From assembly GCA_910588495.1 (NCBI GenBank), contig CAJUPU010000008.1:44935-96229 (forward strand): a DNA stretch of 51,295 nucleotides. The letters run 5' to 3'. Positions 31,338 through 40,173 of the stretch are shown here, piece after piece. Under the pieces are notes generated by a model. It searched no databases, was not told the origin of the DNA, and worked only from the letters and a program-made list of their open reading frames with translations. Within the stretch, counting starts at the first letter, position 1. Each line of letters begins with the position of its first letter. Source of the DNA: an uncultured Oscillospiraceae bacterium (GTDB taxonomy: Bacteria > Bacillota > Clostridia > Oscillospirales > Oscillospiraceae). The position numbers and the translations under genes are program-made.

Positions 31338-32300
31338 CTATAATAGGGCCTCCACCTCGGCCCGTTCCGGCATGGAGCGGATGGCCCCTTTCCGGGTAGT
31401 GACCAGGTAGGCCGTCGTGTTGGCGAAGGAGAGCATCGTGGTGAGGTCACCCTTGGTCAGTCCGTCCAGCCCCCGTTCCAGCACGAAGTTCAGCACGCAG
31501 GCGCAGAAGGTGTCCCCCGCACCGGTGGTCTCGATGGTGCCGCCCAGCGTACACGCGGGAACGAATACCCGCTCGCCCTCATAGTAGGAGTAACTGCCCT
31601 CCGCCCCGGCGGTGACGTTGAGCAGCTTAATGTCGGGGTATTCAGTCCGTAGGATGGCCGCGCCCTTATCGAAATCGGTCTCGCCGGTCATAAATTCCAG
31701 CTCATTGTCCGCGATTTTCAGGATGTCGCAATGGGTCAAACCGTACATGATCTGTTTTTTTGCCTCGTCCAAACTGCCCCACAGGGGCGGGCGCAGGTTG
31801 GGGTCGAAGGAGATCAGCGCGCCCCCTGCCTTGGCGCAGTCCACGGCCTTCACCGTGGCCCGACGCACCCCCTCATGTGTCATGGACAGGGTACCAAAGT
31901 GGAAAATACGGCTGCTGGCAATCGCATCCAGGGGTAATTCATCCTCGGTGAGCATCATGTCCGCGCCGGGGTTGCGATAAAAGGAGAAGTCCCGGTCGCC
32001 GTTCTCAAAAGTTTTGACAAAGGCCAGGGTGGTGCGCGCGTCCTTGTCGAATATCAGATAGTCCATACATATCCCGGCCTCCGCCGCCACGTCCCGGAGC
32101 AGCTGGCCAAACATATCCTCTCCCACCTTGCCCACAAAGGCGCAGGAGCGTCCCAGCTTCTTCAGCATGGCCAGCACGTTGCAGGGCGCGCCGCCGGGGT
32201 TGGCCTCAAACAGGGTATTGCCTTGCCCACTTTGACCGTTTTCCGTAAAATCGATCAGCAATTCGCCCAAGGCGGTCACATCAAAACGCTTATCAGCCAT
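31338..32300 (-). CDS. fructokinase, PfkB family
   Basis: This 320-residue ribokinase-family sugar kinase probably phosphorylates fructose released by the GH32 enzyme encoded just upstream. ALGELLIDFT at the N-terminus, NPGGAPCNVLAML (sugar-binding glycines) and TTGAGDTFCACVL (anion hole and catalytic Asp) are intact. It begins 3 bp after the GH32 stop, so the two are one transcription unit. GGGGAGG overlaps the GH32 end. The exact sugar is inferred from context. Confidence 0.9.
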   Translation of the reverse strand: MADKRFDVTALGELLIDFTENGQSGQGNTLFEANPGGAPCNVLAMLKKLGRSCAFVGKVGEDMFGQLLRDVAAEAGICMDYLIFDKDARTTLAFVKTFENGDRDFSFYRNPGADMMLTEDELPLDAIASSRIFHFGTLSMTHEGVRRATVKAVDCAKAGGALISFDPNLRPPLWGSLDEAKKQIMYGLTHCDILKIADNELEFMTGETDFDKGAAILRTEYPDIKLLNVTAGAEGSYSYYEGERVFVPACTLGGTIETTGAGDTFCACVLNFVLERGLDGLTKGDLTTMLSFANTTAYLVTTRKGAIRSMPERAEVEALL

Positions 32301-32303
32301 GGC

Positions 32304-33797
32304 CTAATCCTCCCCATCAAAAGCAAGATCGTACTTCTCCACATCCACCAGCACCTGGCCGTCCGCTTCGAATGTAATGGCGTCCGCCTCCTGGCGGGTG
32401 TAGATCACCGCAGTGGCCGCCGCCTCGCCGTCATTGACGAACACCTCCACGCTGAACCGGTCCAGCACCACCCGGAGTTTGATCTCCCCATCCCGGGGGC
32501 TCACCAAAAAGCTGCGGGTATTGACAATATCCCGGGGCAGGCCGCTGCGGCAGCGGTCAATCTTCACAGTGCTCTCATCCGGCTTGTAGCGGATGATGGT
32601 GTCGTGCCGGCCGTCCTTTGCCACGTGGAGCCGGAACCAGCGGTAAGAGCCGGGGCTCATGGGCTTGACGGTGACGATCATGTCCAGCATCCGGCCCTGG
32701 ATGCCGGGCAGGTTGGTCTCTCCGCTGACCAAAATGTGGTGGTGGATCACCGGGCTGTGCCGGTACGCCTCTATTTCACGCACGGGGCGCTGGTATAGCC
32801 GTCCCTTTTCAATGGACAGCTCCCGGGGCAGGGTCATCTGACCGAACCAGCGGCAGTGGAAGGGCTTTGCCCCCGCGGTGTCCCAGTTCTGCATCCAGGC
32901 GATCATGATTCGTCTCCCGTCCGGGGCCTCCAGCGTCTGGGGGGCGTAGAAGTCCAGTCCATAGTCGATGGCCTGCACCCGCTCCCGGGTGAAGCCTTTT
33001 TCTGGATCATAGCTACCCATGAGGCACATGGTTCCGTTGCCCGCATGAAATTCCAGGCCAATGGGGGTCATGTCCTGGGGGCTGGTGAGGATGATATGCC
33101 TGCCGTCCAGCTGGAAGAAATCCGGGCACTCCCACATCCGGCCATACTGGTTACGGCTGCGGTCCAAAACCCGAACCAGTTCCCCCTTGAAGTCCTCCAT
33201 TCCCCGATAGAGCAGGATGGATCCGCTGCCGTCCCCGGTGCGGTTGCCGATGACGGCGTAAAACGTTCCGTCCTTGTCCCGCCACACCTTGGGGTCCCGG
33301 AAGTCGATGGTGCTGCCCCCCTCGGGCAGATCTTCGCCGTCCAATACTGGGTTATCCCCCCACTTTTCGTAGTCCACCCCGTCCCCGATGGCCACACACT
33401 GGGTCTGCACATCCTCCAGGAAGCCCTCGGCGTTGTGGTGGCGCTGGACGCCGGTGTACATCAGCAGCTGCCGCCCGTCGGGCAGCTCCACCGCGCCGCC
33501 GGAGAAGCAGCCGGAGGCGTCATATTCCTCGTCCGGGGCCAAGGCGCAGGGCAGGCGCTCCCAGTGGATAAAATCCTTGGTTTTCAGGTGCCCCCAGTGC
33601 ATGGGGCCCCACTCGATGGAGTAGGGGTGGTACTGGTAGAACAGATGGCACTCCCCTTTATAAAACGAGAACCCGTTGGGGTCGTTCATCCAGCCGATGG
33701 TGGGGGTGGCGTGGAAGGCGGGGCGCTCGCTGTCGGGGATGTGGGGGCCGTACTGGGCCTCGAAATCCCGGGCCTTTTGCAGGGCTTCGCTGGTCAT
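32304..33797 (-). CDS. glycoside hydrolase family 32, beta-fructosidase/sucrose hydrolase
   Basis: This 497-residue GH32 enzyme has WMNDPNG (36-42, nucleophile Asp39), RDPK (167-170, transition-state Asp) and ECPDFF (Glu223 acid/base), plus a C-terminal beta-sandwich (about 340-497). There is no signal peptide, so it acts in the cytoplasm on an imported sugar. Because import here is by an ABC system rather than a PTS, the substrate is likely free sucrose or a short fructan, not sucrose-6-phosphate. ATG 33797 follows AAGGAGG. Own promoter at 33834-33862. Confidence 0.93.
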   Translation of the reverse strand: MTSEALQKARDFEAQYGPHIPDSERPAFHATPTIGWMNDPNGFSFYKGECHLFYQYHPYSIEWGPMHWGHLKTKDFIHWERLPCALAPDEEYDASGCFSGGAVELPDGRQLLMYTGVQRHHNAEGFLEDVQTQCVAIGDGVDYEKWGDNPVLDGEDLPEGGSTIDFRDPKVWRDKDGTFYAVIGNRTGDGSGSILLYRGMEDFKGELVRVLDRSRNQYGRMWECPDFFQLDGRHIILTSPQDMTPIGLEFHAGNGTMCLMGSYDPEKGFTRERVQAIDYGLDFYAPQTLEAPDGRRIMIAWMQNWDTAGAKPFHCRWFGQMTLPRELSIEKGRLYQRPVREIEAYRHSPVIHHHILVSGETNLPGIQGRMLDMIVTVKPMSPGSYRWFRLHVAKDGRHDTIIRYKPDESTVKIDRCRSGLPRDIVNTRSFLVSPRDGEIKLRVVLDRFSVEVFVNDGEAAATAVIYTRQEADAITFEADGQVLVDVEKYDLAFDGED

Positions 33798-33833
33798 CGC
33801 GTGTAACCTCCTTGGCCGTCTCAAATCCAGATT

Positions 33834-33862
33834 ATGATAAGGTCAGCCGGGGAAAATGTCAA
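33834..33862 (-). promoter_or_regulatory. promoter of the GH32-fructokinase unit
   Basis: On the minus strand TTGACA and TATCAT are separated by 17 bp, about 37 bp upstream of the GH32 start. Confidence 0.75.
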
Positions 33863-33876
33863 CCGGCTTTGGAAAC

Positions 33877-33897
33877 GGGGCGGCACTGGGCCGCCCC
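33877..33897 (-). terminator. hairpin after the sugar-binding protein gene
   Basis: GGGGCGGC and GCCGCCCC form an 8-bp stem 18 bp past the stop; the minus-strand tail is GTTTCC only, so it may be leaky. Confidence 0.5.
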
Positions 33898-33914
33898 CTT
33901 TCCGTCTTTTTCGC

Positions 33915-35576
33915 TTATTCCGCCGCGGCGTACCGCTCGTAGGCGCCCTGATAGGCCTCAATCAGCTTATCCATGCCGCACTTTTTGGACAGGTACTCCT
34001 TGTACTCCTCCCACTCCGCGTCGTCGGGGCCGCCGTCCCGGAGCCACAGGGCCTCCCGCTCCTTCACGGTGTTCTCAAAGTCGGTGCGGTACAGGTCGAT
34101 GGTGTCCAGCTCCTCGCTGGTGAACACGCAGTCCACGGGGTAGCGGGTGAAGTCGTCCACGTAGTTGAACCAGAAGTTCTCCAGGTCCTCCAGACGCTGG
34201 ACGGCCCGGGCCTCCATGTGGAACACGTCGGTGTAGTAGTCGGACAGGATCAGCTTGGGACCATTGCGCACCTCGTAGGCGCTCTTGAGCTCGCCGACGC
34301 TTTTCTTGAACTTGGCCTGGGCCTCCTCCTCCGAAATCGTCAGCCACATGCCGTCCTCGTCCTTCTCGGTGAAGTACACGCCGATGGGGCCGTACTGGAG
34401 CTGCATCACGTGCTCCCCGGTGTACCACTGGTCGTAGAACTTCAGCAAGTTGATGGGGCTTTTGCAGTCGGCGGTGATGGAGAGCTGGCCGGAGGTCACA
34501 GCGCTGCCCGCGGATTTGATGGTGACGGTGCACTTGCCGTCGGGGCCCTTCAGCGGGGGCAGGTAGACGTAGTCCTCCGCGTGTTCTCCGGTGAGCTCGG
34601 CGATCTCCCACCAGGTGGCCACCCCCACATAGCCCTGGGTGCACTTGGCGATGTACTGGGTGTCGGTCTGGCTGAACACCTCCAGGTCGATGAGCCCCTC
34701 CTCATACCAGTCGTGGTAGTAGGTCACCGCGTCCCGGTACTCGTCGCTGACGCAGTCGAACACCACCTGTTTGTCCTTGGTGAGCCGCAGGTCCATGCAC
34801 ACGTCGGACCAGTTGGTGACGCCGAAGGGGGCGTAGAAGATGTTCTGGCCCCAGCACCACTGGTCGAAGCCGAAGGTCATGGGGATGGTGGTGCCGGGAT
34901 CGTTGCCGTAGATCTTGTGGGACATATCGTTGTCCTTGAAGGCCCGGAGGGCGGTTTTCAGCTCCTCCACAGTCTCGGGGACGGGCAGGTCCAGGTCGTC
35001 CAGCCAGCGCTTGTTGATCATGGAGAACTGCTGGATGGAGTGGATGGACATATCCTTCTCGTCGCCGATGGCCCCGGTGCCCATCATCTCGGCGGCGGGC
35101 AGGCCGTAGATGCCGCCGTCGTCCTGGGTGATGGCCGCCTTGATGGAGGGGTTCTCCTCCAAGATCTTGTACAGGTTGGGCATGATCTCCGGGGTGATGT
35201 AGGGGGTCAGGTCCAGGAAGGTGCCGCCCCGGCCGTACCGGGCCAGGTCGTAGTTGGAGAAGCCCACGCCCTGGAAGGCGTCGGGCAGGTCGCCGCCGGT
35301 GATGCGGATGTTCACCTGCTCGCCCAGGGAGTCGCTCATGACCTCCCAGTCGATCTTGATCCCCGCGGCCTCGGCCATCTCGTTGAGGACGGGGTTGTCG
35401 TCATAGCCGGAGGACAGGGCGGAGATATCCCCCACCACATGGAACTCGGTCTGGTCGGTGTTCATGTTGACCTCGCCGTTGTTGACGCTGCCCACCCTGC
35501 CCAGGCCGCAGCCGGACAGCAGGCCCAGGCCCAACGCCGCGCACAGAGCGCCGGAAGCCATTTTTTTGATGTTCAT
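33915..35576 (-). CDS. sugar ABC transporter substrate-binding lipoprotein (LplA/YtcQ type)
   Basis: This 553-residue extracellular solute-binding protein has a lipoprotein signal (MKKMASG-like N-terminus and LLSGC, cysteine near residue 23). The large size and the pairing with LplB- and YtcP-type permeases place it in the YtcQ/LplA group, which bind oligosaccharides. It would capture the sugar hydrolysed by GH32. AAAGGAG precedes the ATG. It is third in the importer operon, and no ATPase gene is present, so a shared MsmK-type ATPase elsewhere is likely. Confidence 0.88.
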   Translation of the reverse strand: MNIKKMASGALCAALGLGLLSGCGLGRVGSVNNGEVNMNTDQTEFHVVGDISALSSGYDDNPVLNEMAEAAGIKIDWEVMSDSLGEQVNIRITGGDLPDAFQGVGFSNYDLARYGRGGTFLDLTPYITPEIMPNLYKILEENPSIKAAITQDDGGIYGLPAAEMMGTGAIGDEKDMSIHSIQQFSMINKRWLDDLDLPVPETVEELKTALRAFKDNDMSHKIYGNDPGTTIPMTFGFDQWCWGQNIFYAPFGVTNWSDVCMDLRLTKDKQVVFDCVSDEYRDAVTYYHDWYEEGLIDLEVFSQTDTQYIAKCTQGYVGVATWWEIAELTGEHAEDYVYLPPLKGPDGKCTVTIKSAGSAVTSGQLSITADCKSPINLLKFYDQWYTGEHVMQLQYGPIGVYFTEKDEDGMWLTISEEEAQAKFKKSVGELKSAYEVRNGPKLILSDYYTDVFHMEARAVQRLEDLENFWFNYVDDFTRYPVDCVFTSEELDTIDLYRTDFENTVKEREALWLRDGGPDDAEWEEYKEYLSKKCGMDKLIEAYQGAYERYAAAE

Positions 35577-35593
35577 GTTCACGCGCTCCTTTC

Positions 35594-36484
35594 TCAGCCT
35601 TTGACCGCGCCGGCCATGAAGCCCTTCTCGAAATATTTCTGCACGAAGGGGTAGGCAATCAGCATGGGCAGGGCCGCCACGATCATAGAGCTGAATTTGA
35701 TCATCTCGGTGAGCTTGTTCAGCTCGGCGAAGCCGCCCTCGATCATGCCCGCCTGCTCGGTGGAGGCGGCGCTCTTGATCAGGATGCCCCGCAGCACCAG
35801 GGGCAGGGGCTGGCCCTTGCCGCCCAGGTAGATCATGGCGGTGAACCAGTCGTTCCAGTAGGCCACCATGGCGAACACCGCCTGGACGGCCAGGATGGGC
35901 ATGGACAGGGGGATGACCACACTGATAAAGGTACGGAACTTGGACGCACCGTCGATCTCGGCGGCCTCCACCAGGTCGTGGGGGATGCTGTTCTGGAAGT
36001 AGTTGCGCACGATGATCATATTGCCCACCGCCACGCCGCCGGGGAGGAACAGCGACCACATATTGCCGATCAGGCCGGTCTGTTTCACGATCAGGTAGGT
36101 GGGGATCATGCCGCCGCCGAAGTACATGGTGAACACGAAAAATAGGCTGAGGAACTTGCGCCCCGGCAGATCCTTCTGGGCCAGGGGGTAAGCGATGATG
36201 TACAGCATGACCACGGAGAAGATGGTGCCGATGACGGTGTACTTCACGGAATTGAAGAAGCCCGGCATGATCTTGGGGTCGGCGAACACCGCCTTGTAGC
36301 CGTCCAGGGTGAAGTCGCTGGGCAGCAGGAAGGTCTTGCCCGCGTACACGTCGTAGGGGTTGGAGAAGGAGGCGATGACCACGTAGTACAGCGGGTAGGC
36401 CACGATGAGCAGCACGATGACACAAATCGCCACCAGGATGATGTCGCTGGTGCGGTCAGAGATACCCTTTGCCTGTTTGTTCAT
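35594..36484 (-). CDS. sugar ABC transporter permease (YtcP/LplC type)
   Basis: This 296-residue carbohydrate permease (MalG superfamily) has six predicted membrane helices and the EAA loop (HDLVEAAEIDGASKFRTFISVVIPLSMPIL). The C-terminus PFVQKYFEKGFMAGAVKG is typical of YtcP/LplC proteins. It forms the membrane channel with the LplB-type partner 12 bp upstream and is followed closely by the binding-protein gene. Confidence 0.93.
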   Translation of the reverse strand: MNKQAKGISDRTSDIILVAICVIVLLIVAYPLYYVVIASFSNPYDVYAGKTFLLPSDFTLDGYKAVFADPKIMPGFFNSVKYTVIGTIFSVVMLYIIAYPLAQKDLPGRKFLSLFFVFTMYFGGGMIPTYLIVKQTGLIGNMWSLFLPGGVAVGNMIIVRNYFQNSIPHDLVEAAEIDGASKFRTFISVVIPLSMPILAVQAVFAMVAYWNDWFTAMIYLGGKGQPLPLVLRGILIKSAASTEQAGMIEGGFAELNKLTEMIKFSSMIVAALPMLIAYPFVQKYFEKGFMAGAVKG

Positions 36485-36496
36485 GTGCCCACCCCC

Positions 36497-37492
36497 TTAG
36501 ACAAATTCCACGTCCGAGGCATTGGACGCGATCTTATTGACCACCAGCAGCAAAATGATGTTGACGGCGGTGTTGAACAGGCCCACGGCGGTGGAGTAGC
36601 TGTATTTGGCCTGCTCGATGCCCTGCTGGTACACGTACACGGCGATGACGTCGGAGGTGGCCTTATTCAGGTCGGTCTGGAGCAGCCACACCTTTTCAAA
36701 GCCCACGTTCATCAGGCCGCCCGCCGCCATGATCAGGTTCAGGATGGCCATGGGCAGCAGCTCGGGCAGGTCGATATGGAGAATCCGCTGGAACACCGAC
36801 GCGCCGTCCACCTTGGCGGCCTCGTACAGGCCGGGATCCACGTTGGCCAGGGTGGCCAGATAGATGATGCAGCCCCAGCCCGCGTCCTGCCAGATGCCGG
36901 AGGCGATGTAGATGGTGCGGAAGGCGGAGGACTGGGTGAGGAAGTCGATCTGGGTGCCCAGGATCAGGTTCAGCAGGCCGCCGGTGGGGCTGAGGAAGAT
37001 GCGGATCATACCGCAGATGATCATGGTGGAGATGAAGTGGGGGGCGTAGAGCACGGTCTGCACCACCCGCTTGAAGCGGTGGAACCGAAGCTGATTGATG
37101 ATCAGAGACAGGATGATGGGGATGGGGAAGCTCCACAGCAGGCTGAACAGGCTGATGAGCACCGTATTCTTGATCATCCGGAAGCAGGTGGGGGCGTTGA
37201 AGAACCGGGCGAACCACTGCAGGCCCACCCACTCGCTCTCCAGGAAGCCCAGGTTGGGGTCGAAATCCCGGAAGGCAATCTGGATGCCATACATGGGGAT
37301 GTACTTGTATACCACCGTCAGCACCACGGGGATCAGCAGCAGGGCGTACATCTGCCAGTTGTCCGCCAACCGCCGGCCCAGGGACTTGGTGTGAACCGGG
37401 CGGCTCAGGGCCGCCGCCCCCGCCGCGGAGATCCGCCCGCCCGCGGGTATATCCGGCGCGGCGGTGCGGCCTTGGGATATGTTTTTGCTCAT
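36497..37492 (-). CDS. sugar ABC transporter permease (LplB type)
   Basis: This 331-residue carbohydrate permease (MalF superfamily) has an N-terminal cytoplasmic extension rich in Ala/Gly/Arg (residues 1-40), six membrane helices and the EAA loop (LYEAAKVDGASVFQRILHIDLPELLP). YKYIPMYGIQIAFRDF is characteristic of LplB. It opens the importer operon, with GGGAGAG upstream of the ATG, a consensus promoter at 37612-37640 and LacI-type operator sequences between. Confidence 0.93.
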   Translation of the reverse strand: MSKNISQGRTAAPDIPAGGRISAAGAAALSRPVHTKSLGRRLADNWQMYALLLIPVVLTVVYKYIPMYGIQIAFRDFDPNLGFLESEWVGLQWFARFFNAPTCFRMIKNTVLISLFSLLWSFPIPIILSLIINQLRFHRFKRVVQTVLYAPHFISTMIICGMIRIFLSPTGGLLNLILGTQIDFLTQSSAFRTIYIASGIWQDAGWGCIIYLATLANVDPGLYEAAKVDGASVFQRILHIDLPELLPMAILNLIMAAGGLMNVGFEKVWLLQTDLNKATSDVIAVYVYQQGIEQAKYSYSTAVGLFNTAVNIILLLVVNKIASNASDVEFV

Positions 37493-37531
37493 TTGCGCTC
37501 ACTCTCCCTTGAATCTTGTGCTCCATATAAT

Positions 37532-37544
37532 GTTTCACGGAAAC
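37532..37544. promoter_or_regulatory. candidate LacI operator 1
   Basis: GTTTCACGGAAAC is a perfect palindrome around one base, between the importer promoter and its first gene. A half-related site, TGAAACGTTATA, lies at 37586-37597, just downstream of the transcript start. Confidence 0.55.
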
Positions 37545-37611
37545 GATCCCGGCGGATTTCTTGGCGTCGCCGCTTCCAATTTGCGTGAAACGTTATATAG
37601 AATGTGCTTTT

Positions 37612-37640
37612 ATCGTAGCAGAAGGGTAGGAAGATGTCAA
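37612..37640 (-). promoter_or_regulatory. promoter of the sugar importer operon
   Basis: On the minus strand a perfect TTGACA and TACGAT are separated by 17 bp. Operator-like palindromes lie downstream, suiting repression by roadblock. Confidence 0.8.
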
Positions 37641-37734
37641 CCCATTTCCGGGTAAAATCCGGCGAACTTCCCAATTTTATTGGAGGTGTACAAGATACAC
37701 CGCCCAAATTTGTGCAAACCGGATAAAAATATCG

Positions 37735-37761
37735 TTTCATGAAAAAATCGTGAAATTTCAC
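37735..37761. promoter_or_regulatory. candidate LacI operators 2 and 3
   Basis: TTTCATGAAA (37735-37744) and GTGAAATTTCAC (37750-37761) are perfect palindromes; the second touches the -35 box of the regulator's own promoter. Confidence 0.55.
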
Positions 37762-37791
37762 TTTACAAGCCCCCTCCCCTTCTGCTATGAT
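37762..37791 (+). promoter_or_regulatory. promoter of the LacI regulator gene
   Basis: TTTACA and TATGAT lie 18 bp apart. A further operator-like TGAAATGTTTCA (37834-37845) lies between transcript start and ribosome site, pointing to autoregulation. Confidence 0.65.
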
Positions 37792-37860
37792 AGGCTCATC
37801 GAAAGCGGGCGGGCCGAAGCACGGCCCGCATTATGAAATGTTTCACAAGGAGGGAGCGCC

Positions 37861-38841
37861 ATGAAGGGGACAACGCCCACCATGAAGGACGTGGCCCAGG
37901 AGGCCGGGGTGGCCCTGGGCACGGTGTCCAAGGTGTTCAACGGCCTGCCCGTGGGAGAGAGCTACCGCCTCAAGGTGGAGGAGGCCGCCAAGCGCCTGGG
38001 CTACCAGGTGAACCAGTACGCCCGGGGCCTGCGCTCCGGCAAGACCTACACCGTAGCGGTGATCCTGCCGGGGGTGGACAACCCCTTCTTCGCCGCCCTG
38101 GCCCAGCACCTGTGCGCCGCCCTTATGCAGCGGGAACACCGTATGCTGCTGTACGTCACCGCCTCCCACCCCGACGCGGAGCGGGAGTGCGTGGGGATGG
38201 TGCGCCAGAATAAGGTGGACGGCGTGATCGGCCTGACCTACAACCCCCTGGAGCTGGACGAGGAGCTTCCCTTCGTCAGTATCGACCGCTGCCTGGGCCC
38301 CGGCATCCCCTGCGTGGCGGCGGACAACTACGGCGGCGGCCGGCTGGCGGCGGAAAAGCTCCTGGAGCTGGGCTGCACCCGGTTGGCCTTCCTGCGCACC
38401 GGCTCCGCCAGCCCCAGCGAAACGGACAAACGGGGGGACGGCTTCGAGATGGCCTGCCGGGCCCGGAATGTTCCCTATGACGCCCTGCGGCTCAACGACG
38501 GGGAGGATTTTGCCCGGTTCCGGGCCTTCTTCCAGGAACACATGGCTGCCGGGCGGCTGGACATCGACGGCATTTTCTGCTCCACCGACCTGCTGGCCTG
38601 GCAGGTGCAGGGGATGCTGTCCGAGCTGGGTGTCCGGGTGCCGGAGGACGTGCAGATCATCGGCTTTGACGGCGTGCGGCATTTCGACCAGGATAAGCTG
38701 TATTGCTCTACCATCGTCCAGCCGACCCAAAAGCTGGCGGAAACCGCCGTGGATCTGCTGCTGGCCAAAGACCGCTCCAATATCCCGGCGCTGGTGTGCC
38801 TCCCAGTGAGCTACGCCCCGGGCGGCACCACGAGGGAATAG
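37861..38841 (+). CDS. LacI-family sugar-responsive repressor
   Basis: This 326-residue protein has the LacI helix-turn-helix (TMKDVAQEAGVALGTVSKVFNG, residues 7-28), hinge (NQYARGLRSG) and a periplasmic-binding-protein-like effector domain (about 60-325). It probably represses the divergent importer operon and the GH32 unit until the sugar or a derivative binds. Palindromes of the TGAAAnnTTTCA type around both promoters are its likely operators. AAGGAGGG precedes the ATG. Confidence 0.92.
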   Translation: MKGTTPTMKDVAQEAGVALGTVSKVFNGLPVGESYRLKVEEAAKRLGYQVNQYARGLRSGKTYTVAVILPGVDNPFFAALAQHLCAALMQREHRMLLYVTASHPDAERECVGMVRQNKVDGVIGLTYNPLELDEELPFVSIDRCLGPGIPCVAADNYGGGRLAAEKLLELGCTRLAFLRTGSASPSETDKRGDGFEMACRARNVPYDALRLNDGEDFARFRAFFQEHMAAGRLDIDGIFCSTDLLAWQVQGMLSELGVRVPEDVQIIGFDGVRHFDQDKLYCSTIVQPTQKLAETAVDLLLAKDRSNIPALVCLPVSYAPGGTTRE

Positions 38842-38844
38842 GGC

Positions 38845-39567
38845 ATGGCCAGCGAATATTTGAAGTGGAAGTACCGGGATGTGCAGCGCCGGGAAACCGT
38901 CGTCATGACCCCAGCGGAGAAGCGAAAAAACTGGTGGCACTACCACAAATGGCACGTAATCATCGGCCTGACGCTGGCTGTCCTCTGTGTGTATCTGCTC
39001 TGCCAAGCCCTGGGGGTCGGTCAAATCAGGCCGGACTACCAAGTGGCCTACGTGGGGACAGACGCCCTGCCGGGGGACACCGCCGCCGCCATCGAGCGCA
39101 CCTTTGCCGCGCTGGGCGAGGATTTGAACGGCGACGGCCAGGTGGTGGTGCGGCTCAACCAATATGCCTCCACCAGCGGCGCGGACACCGGGGCCGCAGC
39201 TTCCGCCGAGGTGACCTTGATGGCCGACCTGCTGGAGTGCGAGAGCTATTTCTTTCTACTGGAAGACCCGGAGTGGTTCCAGGCGAACTACCATTCCCTG
39301 TGCCGCCTGGACGGCTCCCTGCCGGAGGACGGCGATTACTCCGCCGACGGGATCTTCCTGGCCTGGGGCGATTGTCCGGTGCTGGCCGGGATGGAACTGG
39401 GCAGATATTCCTATGATCTGCTGGGCGAGACGGTAGAGGGAGACAGCGGCGAGCTGGTTTCCAAGCTCCACCTGGCCCGACGGGGCTTTTGGACGGAAAA
39501 AACCGCCGCACACCCGGACGGGTGCGCGGCACTATGGGAGAAATTGACGGAAGGGGCGGTTTCATGA
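38845..39567 (+). CDS. membrane-anchored protein of unknown function
   Basis: This 240-residue protein has a basic cytoplasmic start (about 1-35), one membrane helix (about 37-56, WHVIIGLTLAVLCVYLLCQAL) and an extracytoplasmic domain with no family I recognise. It starts 3 bp after the LacI stop and overlaps the next gene by 4 bp, so the lacI cluster is a tight operon. A role in the surface handling of the sugar is only suggested by position. Confidence 0.65.
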   Translation: MASEYLKWKYRDVQRRETVVMTPAEKRKNWWHYHKWHVIIGLTLAVLCVYLLCQALGVGQIRPDYQVAYVGTDALPGDTAAAIERTFAALGEDLNGDGQVVVRLNQYASTSGADTGAAASAEVTLMADLLECESYFFLLEDPEWFQANYHSLCRLDGSLPEDGDYSADGIFLAWGDCPVLAGMELGRYSYDLLGETVEGDSGELVSKLHLARRGFWTEKTAAHPDGCAALWEKLTEGAVS

Positions 39568-40160
39568 AACGGACAGTGGTATGTCTACTCATCGCGGCCC
39601 TGTGCCTGGGATTAGCGGGCTGCGCGGCGCTCCCCACCCCGGAGAAGGCCGCGGACGGTGCTGCGTGGAACGAGGAGTGGGTCACGGTGGGCGGCATCGT
39701 CGGCGTGGACACTCCGGACGGCATGACATCCCGGGAGAACAACGAGGCACTGGCGGCCAACGGGATGCATTACGCCACCTGGTCTATGGGCGAGGGGAGA
39801 CCCTACATCAACGCGGACGGAGAGGAGGCCACCCTGTACGATGCCCAGGTCTATCTCCTGCTGGGTGGCTGCAAATCCGGGGAGGAAGCCCAGGACACCA
39901 TGGCCCAGTGGCAGGAGATGGCCCAGACACAATATACTGTCGGTGAAACGGCTGAAGCGGTCCACAATGGCCAGGAGCTCAGCCTCATCACCTACACCTT
40001 TGACGGGGAAGCCACCCCCTACGCCCGGGGAGCCTCCGCCTTCGGAGTGTATCGGAACTACGCGATCAGCGTGGAGTTCACCTGCCGGGAGGGGTTTGAC
40101 GGCGACGCGGAGGAACTGCTGGCCCGGTTTTTGGACAACTGCCATTACGCCATGCCATAG
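39564..40160 (+). CDS. lipoprotein of unknown function
   Basis: This 198-residue protein has a clear lipoprotein signal (MKRTVVCLLIAALCLGLAGC) and a small extracellular domain without a recognisable family. Its ATG overlaps the stop of the previous gene (ATGA). Probably co-expressed with the membrane protein before it and the DUF624 protein after it. Confidence 0.7.
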   Translation: MKRTVVCLLIAALCLGLAGCAALPTPEKAADGAAWNEEWVTVGGIVGVDTPDGMTSRENNEALAANGMHYATWSMGEGRPYINADGEEATLYDAQVYLLLGGCKSGEEAQDTMAQWQEMAQTQYTVGETAEAVHNGQELSLITYTFDGEATPYARGASAFGVYRNYAISVEFTCREGFDGDAEELLARFLDNCHYAMP

Positions 40161-40173
40161 AGGAGGACATATC

